Source: a virus
Strand: one strand, 5' to 3'
IMG/VR virus record: IMGVR_UViG_3300036806_000206
Coordinates: 1-45,874 of that record
DNA: 45,874 nucleotides
The translations under genes and the position numbers were made by a program. Below are positions 31,286 through 39,225 of this stretch, one piece after another. Within the stretch, counting starts at the first letter, position 1. Every line of letters starts with the position of its first letter. The notes beneath the pieces were generated by a model, which did no database searches, was not told the DNA's origin, and worked only from the letters and a program-made list of their open reading frames with translations.

Positions 31286-31420
31286 CCCTGCTCCACGCCC
31301 GCTCCATGCGCAGGCTGCATTCCCGTGCACATCCGTGCAGGCCAGCGCCTCCGGGCGCAGAGGAAAGTATACCCCTGAGAGTGTCGCGCCCGTTAGTTCG
31401 AATCTCTGTGGGGACGCTCT
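31286..31420. other. Intergenic region beside integrase
   Basis: This stretch holds the candidate attP core (31396-31417) and a minus-strand TATACT hexamer (31371-31366), a good -10 match whose -35 partner is poor; it might drive the Mug113-type gene at 31285. No other feature was seen. Confidence 0.4.
31396..31417 (+). other. Candidate attP core resembling the 3' end of a tRNA gene
   Basis: Starting GTTCGAATCTCT and ending GGGGACGC, these 22 bases follow the layout of a tRNA T-loop (TTCGAAT), the 3' T-stem strand (CTCTG) and the acceptor 3' strand (TGGGGAC) with discriminator G. The end resembles tRNA-Glu genes, which finish GGGGACGCCA. The rest of a tRNA is absent, as expected of an attachment site that rebuilds the host tRNA on integration. 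It lies four bases from the integrase stop. Confidence 0.72.
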
Positions 31421-32512
31421 CTAGGAATTGACCCGCTGAGAAACCTGCTCCACGTCGGCTCCACTCTCAAGCACGTGGATCATCGCGTCGGTGCTGTGCG
31501 GCGACAGGTGCATGTAGCGCAACGTCGTTGTCAGGCTCGCGTGCCCGGCCCACTTCTGGATCGTCGTCACCGGCACCGCGCGCATCGCGAGGTGCGAGCA
31601 GAATGTGTGACGCAGCTTGTGCAGGTTCCGGGACGGCGGCAGGCCCGCGCGCTTGCACGCCACCTCGAGCCAGGACTGCAGCGTCGATATGCCTACGGGA
31701 GTCCCGTCCATTTGCCATAGAAGCCGCTTACCGCGGAGATGGCGGGCCTCGTCCACCGCAAGAGCCAGACGAGCGGTAAGAGGCACACGGCGAGCTTTGC
31801 CGCTCTTGGGCGTTCCAACGGTGCCCATCCACTCGTTCCGCAGGACGCGCACTTCGCCACGCCCCACGTCAGCCTGTTCGAGGGCAACAAGTTCACCACG
31901 ACGTAGACCCGCGTCGCCGCCGAGCAACACCGCCGCTCGCACCATAGGTCCCGCTCGTCGAGCACCATCGATCAGCGCCTCCCATTCCTTGAAGTCGTAG
32001 AAATCCATTTCTGGGTTGTCCCACCGCGGCACTTCGATTTTGGGCGCCTTGACGATCTCCTCCCACGCTTCCGCCGTGCGCATCATCGTGGCGAGCACCG
32101 AGAGAACGCACGCCTTCGTCTTGAGCGACTTGCCGTCGAGGCGCAGCTTGAGCCGCTGGATCTGGAGCGGGCCGATCTCGGTCAGGCGCAGCGACCCCAG
32201 GATCGGGACGAGGTAGAGCCGCAGGATCGTTTCCTTCGCCGCGAGCGTAGACGGCTTGTTGCCGTTGGCCCGCGAGTAGTCGCGCATCCACCGCTTCCCG
32301 AATTCCTCGAGCCGGGGCGCCGGGACTTCCTCCCGCTGCGGCCCCTTGCGCGCGAGCTCGGACTCACGGGCCTTCGCCCAGCGCATGCGGGCGCTCGGGC
32401 TGGTCAGGGCCTCCGGGAAGTTCCGCCGCTCACGTACAGGCCCGGCCGGTCCTAGCGTCAGAATGTCGTAGCGCGCTCTTCCGTTCCGTGGCGTCTCGAT
32501 TCGCACGGTCAT
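31421..32512 (-). CDS. int: Tyrosine-family integrase
   Basis: Encodes 363 aa. An N-terminal arm/SAM-like region (residues about 65-150) is followed by the catalytic domain with all expected residues: R204 in AGLRRGE, Lys in TPKSGKARRVPL (about 236-239), H298 and R301 in LHKLRHT, H324 in WAGHAS, and Tyr333 in LRYMHLS. It inserts and excises the phage at attP/attB. The excisionase-like gene lies 12 bases upstream, and the candidate attP directly after the stop. Confidence 0.96.
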   Translation of the reverse strand: MTVRIETPRNGRARYDILTLGPAGPVRERRNFPEALTSPSARMRWAKARESELARKGPQREEVPAPRLEEFGKRWMRDYSRANGNKPSTLAAKETILRLYLVPILGSLRLTEIGPLQIQRLKLRLDGKSLKTKACVLSVLATMMRTAEAWEEIVKAPKIEVPRWDNPEMDFYDFKEWEALIDGARRAGPMVRAAVLLGGDAGLRRGELVALEQADVGRGEVRVLRNEWMGTVGTPKSGKARRVPLTARLALAVDEARHLRGKRLLWQMDGTPVGISTLQSWLEVACKRAGLPPSRNLHKLRHTFCSHLAMRAVPVTTIQKWAGHASLTTTLRYMHLSPHSTDAMIHVLESGADVEQVSQRVNS

Positions 32513-32524
32513 GGACCCCGCGTT

Positions 32525-32764
32525 CTACCGCTTCGCGCCCAGCAGATCCGCTTTCCGCCAGAGAAGCCGCTTCGCGCCGGGCAGCGGCTTCGGCATCTGC
32601 CCGCGCTGATGGCGCACGTAGATTGCTCGCGGCGTCGTCTTGAGGAGCGCCGCTGCCTCCTTAACGTCCACCGTCTCCGAGACATCCACGGGCGAGGCTT
32701 GTCGCTCGAGCGCCGTCGCGATGCGCTCCAGGGTGCGCAAGATCGCTGCGGTGCTTTCGCTCAC
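32525..32764 (-). CDS. xis: Excisionase-like HTH protein
   Basis: Encodes 79 aa from GTG 32764. After a helical N terminus, residues about 29-77 (VDVKEAAALLKTTPRAIYVR, then LPGAKRLLWRKADL) form a MerR/HTH_17 winged helix, as in AlpA and phage excisionases. Its place just before the integrase makes recombination directionality the most likely role. Confidence 0.8.
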   Translation of the reverse strand: MSESTAAILRTLERIATALERQASPVDVSETVDVKEAAALLKTTPRAIYVRHQRGQMPKPLPGAKRLLWRKADLLGAKR

Positions 32765-32792
32765 GCGCGGGCTCCGCTGGCCGGAAGGGGGG

Positions 32793-33263
32793 TCACTCGC
32801 TCCCCTTCGCCGGAAGCAGCCGCCCGGCGCGCACCGCTTCCGAGATCTGCGGGATGATGATCTCGCCGATGGTGCGTCCGCTCTCCGTGACGACGTGCGC
32901 GAGGAATTCCTGTTCGAGCGTGCTGATTCCGGACTCGACGGCTTCCAGCTTCGCTTTGATCACGAGGAGGAGGGCGCGCCATCGCTGCCGGGTTGCCCGC
33001 TCTGCCCGTTCTGCGGTACCGGCCTCGCGCGCCGTGGGCATGGGCACGTCGAGGCGCACGCGGCGCTCCTTGAATTGGAAGACGATCGCCGCGAAGTCGC
33101 GTTGTTCGGTACGCGGCGCGTGTGCTGGAACGGGATTGATGGCCACCTCGCGCCGCTCCCACGAGTAGCCGAAGCCGCTCGCACCGTAGCGCGTGAGGAT
33201 CTTGTCGATTTCGGCTCGCGAGCGGTCCGCGGGAACCGACGTGTTCTCTGCGTAGCGGCTCAT
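32793..33263 (-). CDS. Conserved phage protein of unknown function (156 aa)
   Basis: Encodes 156 aa from ATG 33263, which overlaps the upstream stop (ATGA). The start RYAENTSVPADRSRAEID, then RYGASGFGYSWE, and the middle WRALLLVIKAKLEAVESGI are a strongly conserved combination I recognise from many phage and prophage genomes, where it remains uncharacterised. It ends PQISEAVRAGRLLPAK. A frame on the same strand (32761-33489) overlaps it but is Arg/Ala-rich noise. Confidence 0.85.
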   Translation of the reverse strand: MSRYAENTSVPADRSRAEIDKILTRYGASGFGYSWERREVAINPVPAHAPRTEQRDFAAIVFQFKERRVRLDVPMPTAREAGTAERAERATRQRWRALLLVIKAKLEAVESGISTLEQEFLAHVVTESGRTIGEIIIPQISEAVRAGRLLPAKGSE

Positions 33264-33433
33264 GGCGCGGGCGGCTCCTTGGGCGGCGCGGGGAACAGAG
33301 CGCGAATCGACTCGGCGCAGTCCACGCAAACGGGTAGGGAGACGCGCCGGTGTCGGCCGCTATCGCAGCCATCGATCCGCATGTCCGACATTCGCAAGCC
33401 CGTCTTCTGGCAAAGTCCGCAGCGCGTTTCCAT
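33260..33433 (-). CDS. Small zinc-binding protein (57 aa)
   Basis: Encodes 57 aa from ATG 33433. Cys pairs C5/C8 and C36/C39 (CGLC and CVDC) can hold one zinc. Its start directly follows the preceding stop and its stop overlaps the next ATG, so it fits the operon exactly. Function unknown. Confidence 0.65.
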   Translation of the reverse strand: METRCGLCQKTGLRMSDMRIDGCDSGRHRRVSLPVCVDCAESIRALFPAPPKEPPAP

Positions 33434-34072
33434 CTACGTCCCCTCTCCCTCGGGCGGCGCGGCGCGGGCGGCGAGCTTGGCGCGCGCAAGGTCTACGGCT
33501 CCGTGCGGCAGACCGAAAAGCGGCCATGCGGTATCGCAAACACACTCGCCCTTGCCTGCGCAGTCCGGCGGCGGGCCGTGGCTGCAAAGGAAGTCGAGAA
33601 GCGCCCGCTCCAACTCCGCGATCCGCGCCTCCGCCTTCTCTGCGCGCTCGCGGGCGAAGTGAATGTCGCGCTCCATCTGCACCTGCAGCGCCTCTGCCCC
33701 CGGCGCCTTCCCCGTCTCCGCTGCGGGCGCGGCATGGCTAGAATCGGTGCACGGCACATGGCGCTCCAGTCCCGTGCTCCACATCAGGCCCGGCATCTCC
33801 GGATCGCATCGCTGGCACGTACACGCTGCGGGCGCGGCGGCGGGCGGAATCTGGGCGCGGATACGATCGGACGCCGAAAGTAGCGCCTCGTGCGCAGCTT
33901 GCGGGCGAGGATCCGCCGCCATGCTCCGGCACTCCTGCGCCGCCCGTTCCAGGGCTGACGACTCGGCAGCGTGGAGGGCGGCGGCGATCATGGGAACTGC
34001 GCGCGCCTCGTCCATGACCAGCGAACGGAACAACTCCCGCGCCTGCGCATCGAAGCGGTCCGGCTCGCTCAT
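33434..34072 (-). CDS. Helical protein with Cys clusters (212 aa)
   Basis: Encodes 212 aa from ATG 34072 (ATGA with the preceding gene). N-terminal helices, a Cys motif (CTCQRC, about residue 85), a coiled coil (QVQMERDIHFARERAEKAEA, about 135-160), and a last segment with CSHGPPPDCAGKGECVC. Modular patterns of this kind are common among phage accessory proteins without known function. Confidence 0.7.
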   Translation of the reverse strand: MSEPDRFDAQARELFRSLVMDEARAVPMIAAALHAAESSALERAAQECRSMAADPRPQAAHEALLSASDRIRAQIPPAAAPAACTCQRCDPEMPGLMWSTGLERHVPCTDSSHAAPAAETGKAPGAEALQVQMERDIHFARERAEKAEARIAELERALLDFLCSHGPPPDCAGKGECVCDTAWPLFGLPHGAVDLARAKLAARAAPPEGEGT

Positions 34073-34491
34073 TTGGAGTCTCCGGTCGCAGGCGCGGCGA
34101 GCGCGGCTCTCGGTATCCATTCGCCGTTGGCGTCGCGCTCACCACTGGTGCCGCAGTCCGGCCCCATGTCGCACGCCGTCCCGCCGTGGTTCAGCGCGCA
34201 GTCGGGCCAGTGCTTGCGTCCGGCTGCTCCCGCGGCGAGCGCGGCGATCTTGTCCAGAAGCACTTCGTATCCGGGCAAGTGCGTGCCGATCACGTCCGCG
34301 CACTCATCAAGCGCACGGCGCGCGGCGGCGAGGGCTTCCTGACTGCGTTTGTAACCGCGCTGAATGCACGACACGTCCTTGATGCACTTGCCCCGATACT
34401 CGCCGTAGCGAACCAGTTCGCCAGCGTGCAGCAGGTTGCGCGTTTCTACCGACGCCAATTCCAGCCCGCAAATCTCGCACGTCTCACCCAC
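34069..34491 (-). CDS. Zinc-ribbon helical protein (140 aa)
   Basis: Encodes 140 aa from GTG 34491. Starts GETCEICGLEL, a Cys pair, with more Cys at about 36 and 42; a long helix follows, then a C-terminal Cys/His segment (HWPDCALNHGGTACDMG). No family recognised. Coupled to both neighbours. Confidence 0.7.
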   Translation of the reverse strand: MGETCEICGLELASVETRNLLHAGELVRYGEYRGKCIKDVSCIQRGYKRSQEALAAARRALDECADVIGTHLPGYEVLLDKIAALAAGAAGRKHWPDCALNHGGTACDMGPDCGTSGERDANGEWIPRAALAAPATGDSK

Positions 34492-34678
34492 GGTCCCCTC
34501 CGGTGCAGAGCGCGGCGGTGCGCATCTTCTGGATGGCCAAGGACAGCGCGCGGTATGCGCCGTCCCATGTGCGGCGTTCGTCGCCTACGGTGCATTCTTC
34601 CTTCGCGCGGCGCGCAGCACTCAAAAGGAAACGAGCCTGCGTCGGAGTCAGGACCGGACAGACGGATCCGCGCTTCAT
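34484..34678 (-). CDS. Small helical protein (64 aa)
   Basis: Encodes 64 aa from ATG 34678, overlapping the upstream stop (ATGA). Predicted two helices (TQARFLLSAARRAKEEC and GAYRALSLAIQKM). No family recognised; supported by the overlaps at both ends. Confidence 0.65.
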   Translation of the reverse strand: MKRGSVCPVLTPTQARFLLSAARRAKEECTVGDERRTWDGAYRALSLAIQKMRTAALCTGGDRG

Positions 34679-35073
34679 CCTTCCTCCTGCCCGGAAGCGG
34701 CGAGGGCGCCTTCCCGCAGTGCTTCGCGGAAACCCTCGACGTCGCCGCTGTCGATATCGTCGGCCGCAGACGCTAATGCCTCGGCCATCTCCGTCATCTT
34801 CGCCCGCAGCCGCGTCACCTCGGCGCGGAGAGCGTCGAGCTCTGACTCGATGCCGGCGCACCTCGTTACGCTGTCCGCAAGCGCCGCGTTCGCGCTGGCG
34901 AGTCCTGCCTCGCGGGCCAGCGCCTCGCCCCGCTCCCGCAGCGCCGTGGCGAGCTCAGTCACCTTTGCTGCACACGCCGCCTGCCAGCCTTGCGATACGG
35001 TACGCTCGTGATCGAGGGCGAGCCGCAATAGCGACGCTTCGACTTGCAGCGATTTCGTTTCGTCAGCGTGCAC
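34675..35073 (-). CDS. Coiled-coil protein (132 aa)
   Basis: Encodes 132 aa from GTG 35073. Nearly continuous heptads from residue 8 to 105 with alternating charged and Leu/Ala positions. The C terminus is acidic (GDVEGFREALREGA). No catalytic features. It could be an oligomeric inhibitor or adaptor; unknown. Confidence 0.7.
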   Translation of the reverse strand: MHADETKSLQVEASLLRLALDHERTVSQGWQAACAAKVTELATALRERGEALAREAGLASANAALADSVTRCAGIESELDALRAEVTRLRAKMTEMAEALASAADDIDSGDVEGFREALREGALAASGQEEG

Positions 35074-35263
35074 GATGCTCCTCCCTCCACCGTCTCGGCG
35101 CCTCGTCCGGGTCGCCGTAGCAGACGCGCACCGCGCGCTTCTCCGCGTCGTTCAAGTAGGGGCAATCCGCGCGCCAGTGGAAGATGCCGTCGAAGGCGTC
35201 CGGCGCGGGACTCGTCTCGACGCAGCGGCACGTCTCGCCACGTTCGAAGTTCTCACCCGGCAT
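35063..35263 (-). CDS. Small hypothetical protein (66 aa)
   Basis: Encodes 66 aa from ATG 35263 (TGATG overlap). The order ETCRCVETS, then HWRADCPYLNDAEKRAV suggests a small Cys/His-containing fold. No family recognised. Confidence 0.6.
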   Translation of the reverse strand: MPGENFERGETCRCVETSPAPDAFDGIFHWRADCPYLNDAEKRAVRVCYGDPDEAPRRWREEHRAR

Positions 35264-35805
35264 CACGCCACCCTCACCGGGCGGTTGCGCGCCCTGTTCC
35301 TGCGATGCCATTCAGCGCGGACGGACGTCGCCGCCGTCATGTGCAGGCCGCAGAGCCGTGCCTTGCTCTCGGGGTCGTAGACGATCGGACCGATACATGG
35401 GCCGTCACCTGCGTAGCGGTCCACCTCGCAATCGAAAACGGGGCCGGCCAGATTGCTGGTCGTATTCGGCACAGGAGCTGGCGCACCCGACGTGTCCGCC
35501 CCTTGCACCTCCTCCGCGCGAGGAGTCGCGGCCCCTTCCTTGGTCGGCGTTACCCGGCCGGTCGCATGATCGTCCTCCTTCCCTGAATCCTTCGCTTCCT
35601 TCTTCCGCCGACGGCGCGGACCATGCACCGTCACGTCTACCTGCACCGTGAAGTCGATGCGCTGGTAGAGGAGAGCGTATTGCGCTTTCCCGACGAGGCC
35701 GCGCAGAAAATAGGTCGCCTTCTCCTCCGTCGCAAAGTAATCGTATTGCGTCTCGCTCTCTTCGCGGTGCGTAACCAACCATTCCATTTCGGTCGCGTCG
35801 GGCAT
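35263..35805 (-). CDS. Hypothetical protein (180 aa)
   Basis: Encodes 180 aa from ATG 35805. The N-terminal half has strands and a QYDYFATEEKATYFLRGLVG helix; the middle is basic and disordered (RRRRKKEAKDSG); the C-terminal part has a Cys pair set (FDCEVDRYAGDG, RLCGLHM). Lies just downstream of the recombination genes. No family recognised. Confidence 0.7.
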   Translation of the reverse strand: MPDATEMEWLVTHREESETQYDYFATEEKATYFLRGLVGKAQYALLYQRIDFTVQVDVTVHGPRRRRKKEAKDSGKEDDHATGRVTPTKEGAATPRAEEVQGADTSGAPAPVPNTTSNLAGPVFDCEVDRYAGDGPCIGPIVYDPESKARLCGLHMTAATSVRAEWHRRNRARNRPVRVA

Positions 35806-35821
35806 CGGCGGGGCTCCTAGA

Positions 35822-36289
35822 TCAGAAGGGGATTCCGGATCCGCCGGTCCCGGTCGGAGCGAAGCCCTGCGTCTTGAGCTTCTGATCCACGGCGGCAATC
35901 GCGCCGCGCATCTTCGCGGCGAGCGCCTTTGCCTGCTCCGCGGGCAGCGCCTTCCCGGCCCGGCCGACGCGGTTCACCCACTGCACCTTGGGCCGCGTCT
36001 TCCCCTCGTACTCTTCGTGCTCGATCACGATCTCGACGACCGGCGTATCCGTCTTGGCCAGGTCGGACAGGTCGGACAGGTCCGAGCCCTTCCAGCCGGC
36101 GTAGCGCAACGACTCGATCGTCCGGTCCGTCGTCTTGTCGGTCAGGAACCCGAACCAGTTGATCGTGGTCCCGGCGTGCTCGGCGGTCGTGATCTCGAAC
36201 GTCACGACTACCTGTGGCGTCTTCTTGTTCTCGCTCTCGGACAGCGTAGCGCCACGTGCGACCGCTGCGAACGTTCCCTGTGGAATCAT
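35822..36289 (-). CDS. Single-stranded DNA-binding-like protein (DUF669-like)
   Basis: Encodes 155 aa with a good AGAGGAG site. The beta-rich N-terminal 110 residues (PQVVVTFEITTAEHAGTTI, then FGFLTDKTTDRTIESLRYAG) fit the OB-like phage proteins of the DUF669 type that accompany recombinases, and the protein ends GIPF, like the C-terminal tip of SSB proteins (although without acidic residues). It would coat ssDNA for the Sak4-type protein. The neighbouring exonuclease and ATPase genes support this. Confidence 0.72.
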   Translation of the reverse strand: MIPQGTFAAVARGATLSESENKKTPQVVVTFEITTAEHAGTTINWFGFLTDKTTDRTIESLRYAGWKGSDLSDLSDLAKTDTPVVEIVIEHEEYEGKTRPKVQWVNRVGRAGKALPAEQAKALAAKMRGAIAAVDQKLKTQGFAPTGTGGSGIPF

Positions 36290-36317
36290 TTGCGTCTCCT
36301 CTTTCGACGTTGCGGCC

Positions 36318-37265
36318 CTATGCCGCGTTGTTTCGGATCCAGCCCAATAGCTGGCCCAACTTCAGGTCCGTATCGGCGCGTCCGAGGGCGGACGTCGCCT
36401 CCGCGCGCAGCTTCTCCGGCATCTTCGCGATTCCGGCTTCCGCCTGCTTGCGCAAATCCTCAGCGCTCGTCGCGTAGAACGCCTGCACCGCGGCGACGTA
36501 CGCAGCGGCGGACAGCTTCATCTGCTCGGGCAGGTTGTGGCTGTTCTTCCCGTCGTGGCCCGGCGTCCGGGTCGTGTAGATCACGTGCTCGCCGGTCGTT
36601 ACGCCCTTCGCCCGCTCCGTCTTGCTGTTCGGATCCTTCTTGACCGCGTACGTCTCTTCGATGGCGAACAGCACGTCGTAGACCTTGCCCTTGAGATAGC
36701 CCGCCGCCTTGTCGTTGATCTTCGGCTGATAGCGGTCGTAGTCGTCGCCCTCGGGATTCTTGAACGTCTTGACGAGACAGTGCGCCGTCAGGAGCACGTT
36801 CATTCCGCGCCGGTTCTGCAGCCGCTCGATCGCGGCCATGAACACGCGCCATTCGTCGAGCGCGGCCTGATAGCCCTTCCCGTAGCCGTACGCCTCGATA
36901 TTCTCCTTCTTGTCCTTCTGGCACATGTACTTCCAGAGGAGCGCTTCCAGCTCATCGAGCGTATCGACGACGAGGGTCCTGCGGTCGTGCGGCTCCGTCT
37001 CGAATAGGCGGATCGCCTCCAGCACGTCCGGCCACGTCCAGCCGTCTTCCGGTTCGGGCACCCTGGCGATGGCGAGGTGCTTCGTGCGGCGCTCGAGATC
37101 GATCACCTTCGGCGCGGGGCACTCGGACCCGAAGGTGCTCTTGCCGATTCCCTCGACTCCGAACAGGAGCGTCAGGAACGGTCCGGGCATTCGCTCGGCC
37201 TTGTCGTTGCCGAGAATCACGCGGGGCTTGGGAACGGCTTTCACGGCTGAAGCTGGGACGGACAT
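36318..37265 (-). CDS. Sak4-type P-loop ATPase (AAA_24), recombination mediator
   Basis: Encodes 315 aa. Walker A GVEGIGKST (residues 36-44) follows a short strand; APKVIDLERRT is next; Walker B is RTLVVDTLDELEALL with D101; a sensor-like NVLLTAHCLVKTF follows. The order and length match the RecA-like Sak4 family of phage single-strand annealing or recombination proteins. It starts inside the last 25 bases of the exonuclease gene and is followed by the SSB-like gene. A strong AGAGGAGG site precedes ATG 37265. Confidence 0.85.
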   Translation of the reverse strand: MSVPASAVKAVPKPRVILGNDKAERMPGPFLTLLFGVEGIGKSTFGSECPAPKVIDLERRTKHLAIARVPEPEDGWTWPDVLEAIRLFETEPHDRRTLVVDTLDELEALLWKYMCQKDKKENIEAYGYGKGYQAALDEWRVFMAAIERLQNRRGMNVLLTAHCLVKTFKNPEGDDYDRYQPKINDKAAGYLKGKVYDVLFAIEETYAVKKDPNSKTERAKGVTTGEHVIYTTRTPGHDGKNSHNLPEQMKLSAAAYVAAVQAFYATSAEDLRKQAEAGIAKMPEKLRAEATSALGRADTDLKLGQLLGWIRNNAA

Positions 37266-38218
37266 TGCGGCGCCTCCTCTTTTGGCGTTGGAGCGGTAAG
37301 CTCAGGGTGCGGGTTTTCGACGCGCTCGAACGCGGTCGGGTCATCGGCGGATCCGTCTCCCGAACAGATGGGAAAGAACCCGCATAGGCGACCGTAGTTC
37401 GAGCAGGCGTCCGGATTCCTGGGAAATACCTGGGTCCGCTGCGCGTCGCGGAGAGCGATGGCGAGTGCCCAGCGGTCCGCGTCCGCTTCGCGCAGGTCCG
37501 CGTCCGTGCGGGCTACCTCGCCGCGAACGTAATAGGCGTCCGGAGCCGCAGCGAGCGCGTCGATCAGCCGGGTGCGGAACTCCTCGGGCGTCTCGGGCGT
37601 GTCGCGTCGCGTGTTGGCTTGCAAGGGCCGCTGCTTGGGCTTCCCGAGCACGTCGTAGATGCAGCCGGCGACGTCGTATCCGAGCGCCTTCGCGCCCGCG
37701 AAGTAGATCGATACCTGGCTGTCCATGCGCAGCTTGCGCCAGTAGACCGACCCGGCAGTGATGTCCTCGCCGGAAGTCTTGTGCTCGACGATCAGCACGC
37801 GGCCCGTGGAGCGCTCGCGCACGATGGCGTCGATCTTCCCGGCCATCTCGAACGTCCGCGACGGTGCGCCCGTGTCCGGATTGATCAGCGGCGTGCGGAA
37901 CTCGCGCTCTACGCCGAGCACCTCGTAGCGGTCCATTTCCGGAAGCCACCGGGCATCGTAGCCGACGAGCATCGCCTCTACGCGGGCCTTGATGTACGGG
38001 TCCGCCTCCTGCGCGCGGACAGCATCGATCGCGGCGTCGAGACGGTTCGCGTCAGACTTCCACCACGCCTCAAGCCCGGCGTGCGTGACGATGCCGACGT
38101 TCAGCGCTTCTGTGTCGTCGCCGATGGGGCGCAGGTGCAGGTCGTACTTGAAATGGTCCAAGCGGCGGCACGCGCGGGCGCTCTTGAGCCTGGACGCGGT
38201 AATTAGCGGTAGTTGCAT
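37241..38218 (-). CDS. PD-(D/E)XK exonuclease with Cas4-like Fe-S cysteines
   Basis: Encodes 325 aa. The nuclease core shows GKID (D130), IVEHKT (E145-x-K147) and a Q-x3-Y motif (QVSIY, 168-172). One Cys near the N terminus (C17, RACRRL) and three near the C terminus (C272, C279, C285; ACSNYGRLCGFFPIC) are placed as in Cas4, AddB and related 4Fe-4S nucleases. Likely resects phage DNA ends for the Sak4-type annealing system. Its start abuts the stop of the preceding gene. Confidence 0.87.
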   Translation of the reverse strand: MQLPLITASRLKSARACRRLDHFKYDLHLRPIGDDTEALNVGIVTHAGLEAWWKSDANRLDAAIDAVRAQEADPYIKARVEAMLVGYDARWLPEMDRYEVLGVEREFRTPLINPDTGAPSRTFEMAGKIDAIVRERSTGRVLIVEHKTSGEDITAGSVYWRKLRMDSQVSIYFAGAKALGYDVAGCIYDVLGKPKQRPLQANTRRDTPETPEEFRTRLIDALAAAPDAYYVRGEVARTDADLREADADRWALAIALRDAQRTQVFPRNPDACSNYGRLCGFFPICSGDGSADDPTAFERVENPHPELTAPTPKEEAPQCPSQLQP

Positions 38219-38479
38219 CTAGGCTGCTCCCTCGGGATCGTTAGCCTTCCGCGCGAACCATTCCGGCTCGTCCGCATCCTCGCGCGGCCCCGCGACTACG
38301 AGCTTCCGCAGCGGCGGCGCAGGCGCGTCTAGCAGCGCGTGCAGCGCACCTAGAGTCGCGAAGGCGGCGCGCAGCCACACTTCAGCGATCAGGATGTCTC
38401 CGCGCTGGGCATGCGCGATTCCTTCCTGAAGCTGCGTCCGCGCACGGCGGATCAACTCGGCGGCGGCGGGGCTAATCAT
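38219..38479 (-). CDS. Hypothetical helical protein (86 aa)
   Basis: Encodes 86 aa from ATG 38479, overlapping the preceding stop by eight bases. Two long helices (AELIRRARTQLQEGIAHAQ and AEVWLRAAFATLGALHALL) resemble a helical hairpin. No family recognised. Confidence 0.65.
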   Translation of the reverse strand: MISPAAAELIRRARTQLQEGIAHAQRGDILIAEVWLRAAFATLGALHALLDAPAPPLRKLVVAGPREDADEPEWFARKANDPEGAA

Positions 38480-38798
38480 GGCGCACCAGTTCGTCGGCGA
38501 GCCACAGAAGCGGGAAGACGACGGCGCCGGGAATGTGCTCGGAGTAATCCGTGCCGACTTCGTGGAAGGTGGCTTGCGACAGATCAACGGCACCTAGACC
38601 GCCATCGCAAAACTGCTCTTCCACCTTGCGCGCCTCGTTCCCCGGGTACGGGTTATCGATGCCCGCCCGCCTGAGCACTTCGCCGATCGCGCAGCGCGTG
38701 TAGTTGTATGGTTCAAACACCGGAACATTCCCCTCGGCGACGTCGCCGGCCAGCTCCCGCGCCGCCTTCGCCAGCTTCAGCCGCTCAGTGCGCGTCAT
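38472..38798 (-). CDS. Hypothetical protein (108 aa)
   Basis: Encodes 108 aa from ATG 38798 (ATGA). TERLKLAKAARELAG helix, then a region with CAIGEVLRRAGID and a C-terminal hydrophobic stretch (GAVVFPLLWLADELV). The CAIGEVLRRAG piece recalls small phage proteins of unknown role. No enzyme motif. Confidence 0.68.
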   Translation of the reverse strand: MTRTERLKLAKAARELAGDVAEGNVPVFEPYNYTRCAIGEVLRRAGIDNPYPGNEARKVEEQFCDGGLGAVDLSQATFHEVGTDYSEHIPGAVVFPLLWLADELVRHD

Positions 38799-39007
38799 CG
38801 CTCGCACTCCTTATCGAAGGCGTCGTCGCGGTCCCGGTCGCACGCCATATCGTGATCGTCCGGCTCGGGATCCGGCTCGCCCCACCCGCAATTCCCGCAC
38901 TGAGTCGTGCCCTCGAATTGCTCGCCGCAGGAGGGGCAGGTGTCCGGCGCGTTGCTCTGCGCGTCCCACGCAATCGCTTCCAGGGAACGGGGGAGGGAGC
39001 GGATCAT
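38795..39007 (-). CDS. Zinc-ribbon protein (70 aa)
   Basis: Encodes 70 aa from ATG 39007. CPSCG (C24, C27) and CGNCGWG (C37, C40) form a classical rubredoxin-like zinc ribbon, followed by a very acidic tail (EPDPEPDDHD). May bind protein or nucleic acid; role unknown. Confidence 0.72.
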   Translation of the reverse strand: MIRSLPRSLEAIAWDAQSNAPDTCPSCGEQFEGTTQCGNCGWGEPDPEPDDHDMACDRDRDDAFDKECER

Positions 39008-39225
39008 CGCGCAGCTCCCGTCTTGAGCGCGGCGCGGGCTTCACGCAGGCGCGCGTGCAGGTCTGCCGACTCGGGCACCGATCCCGGCTCAATCAGGCTC
39101 GCGTACCAGCCGAGCACGCCCTGCAGCGCCGCCCGCAGCTCTGCGTTCTCCCTCTTCAGCGCGTCGATTCCAGCGTCAACGCGCGCCAGGCTGGCCAGCA
39201 ACTCCTCGCGGGTCGGGGTGGTCAT
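39004..39225 (-). CDS. Coiled-coil protein (73 aa)
   Basis: Encodes 73 aa from ATG 39225. One heptad-patterned helix (REELLASLARVDAGIDALKR and on, residues about 6-45) and a second short helix. Coupled to the next gene by four bases. No family recognised. Confidence 0.65.
   Translation of the reverse strand: MTTPTREELLASLARVDAGIDALKRENAELRAALQGVLGWYASLIEPGSVPESADLHARLREARAALKTGAAR

Noticed and set aside
32761-33489. 242-codon minus-strand frame overlapping the conserved gene at 32793-33263
   Set aside because: Its sequence is Arg/Pro/Ala noise, while the other frame has a strongly conserved phage protein and fits the stop-start overlaps.
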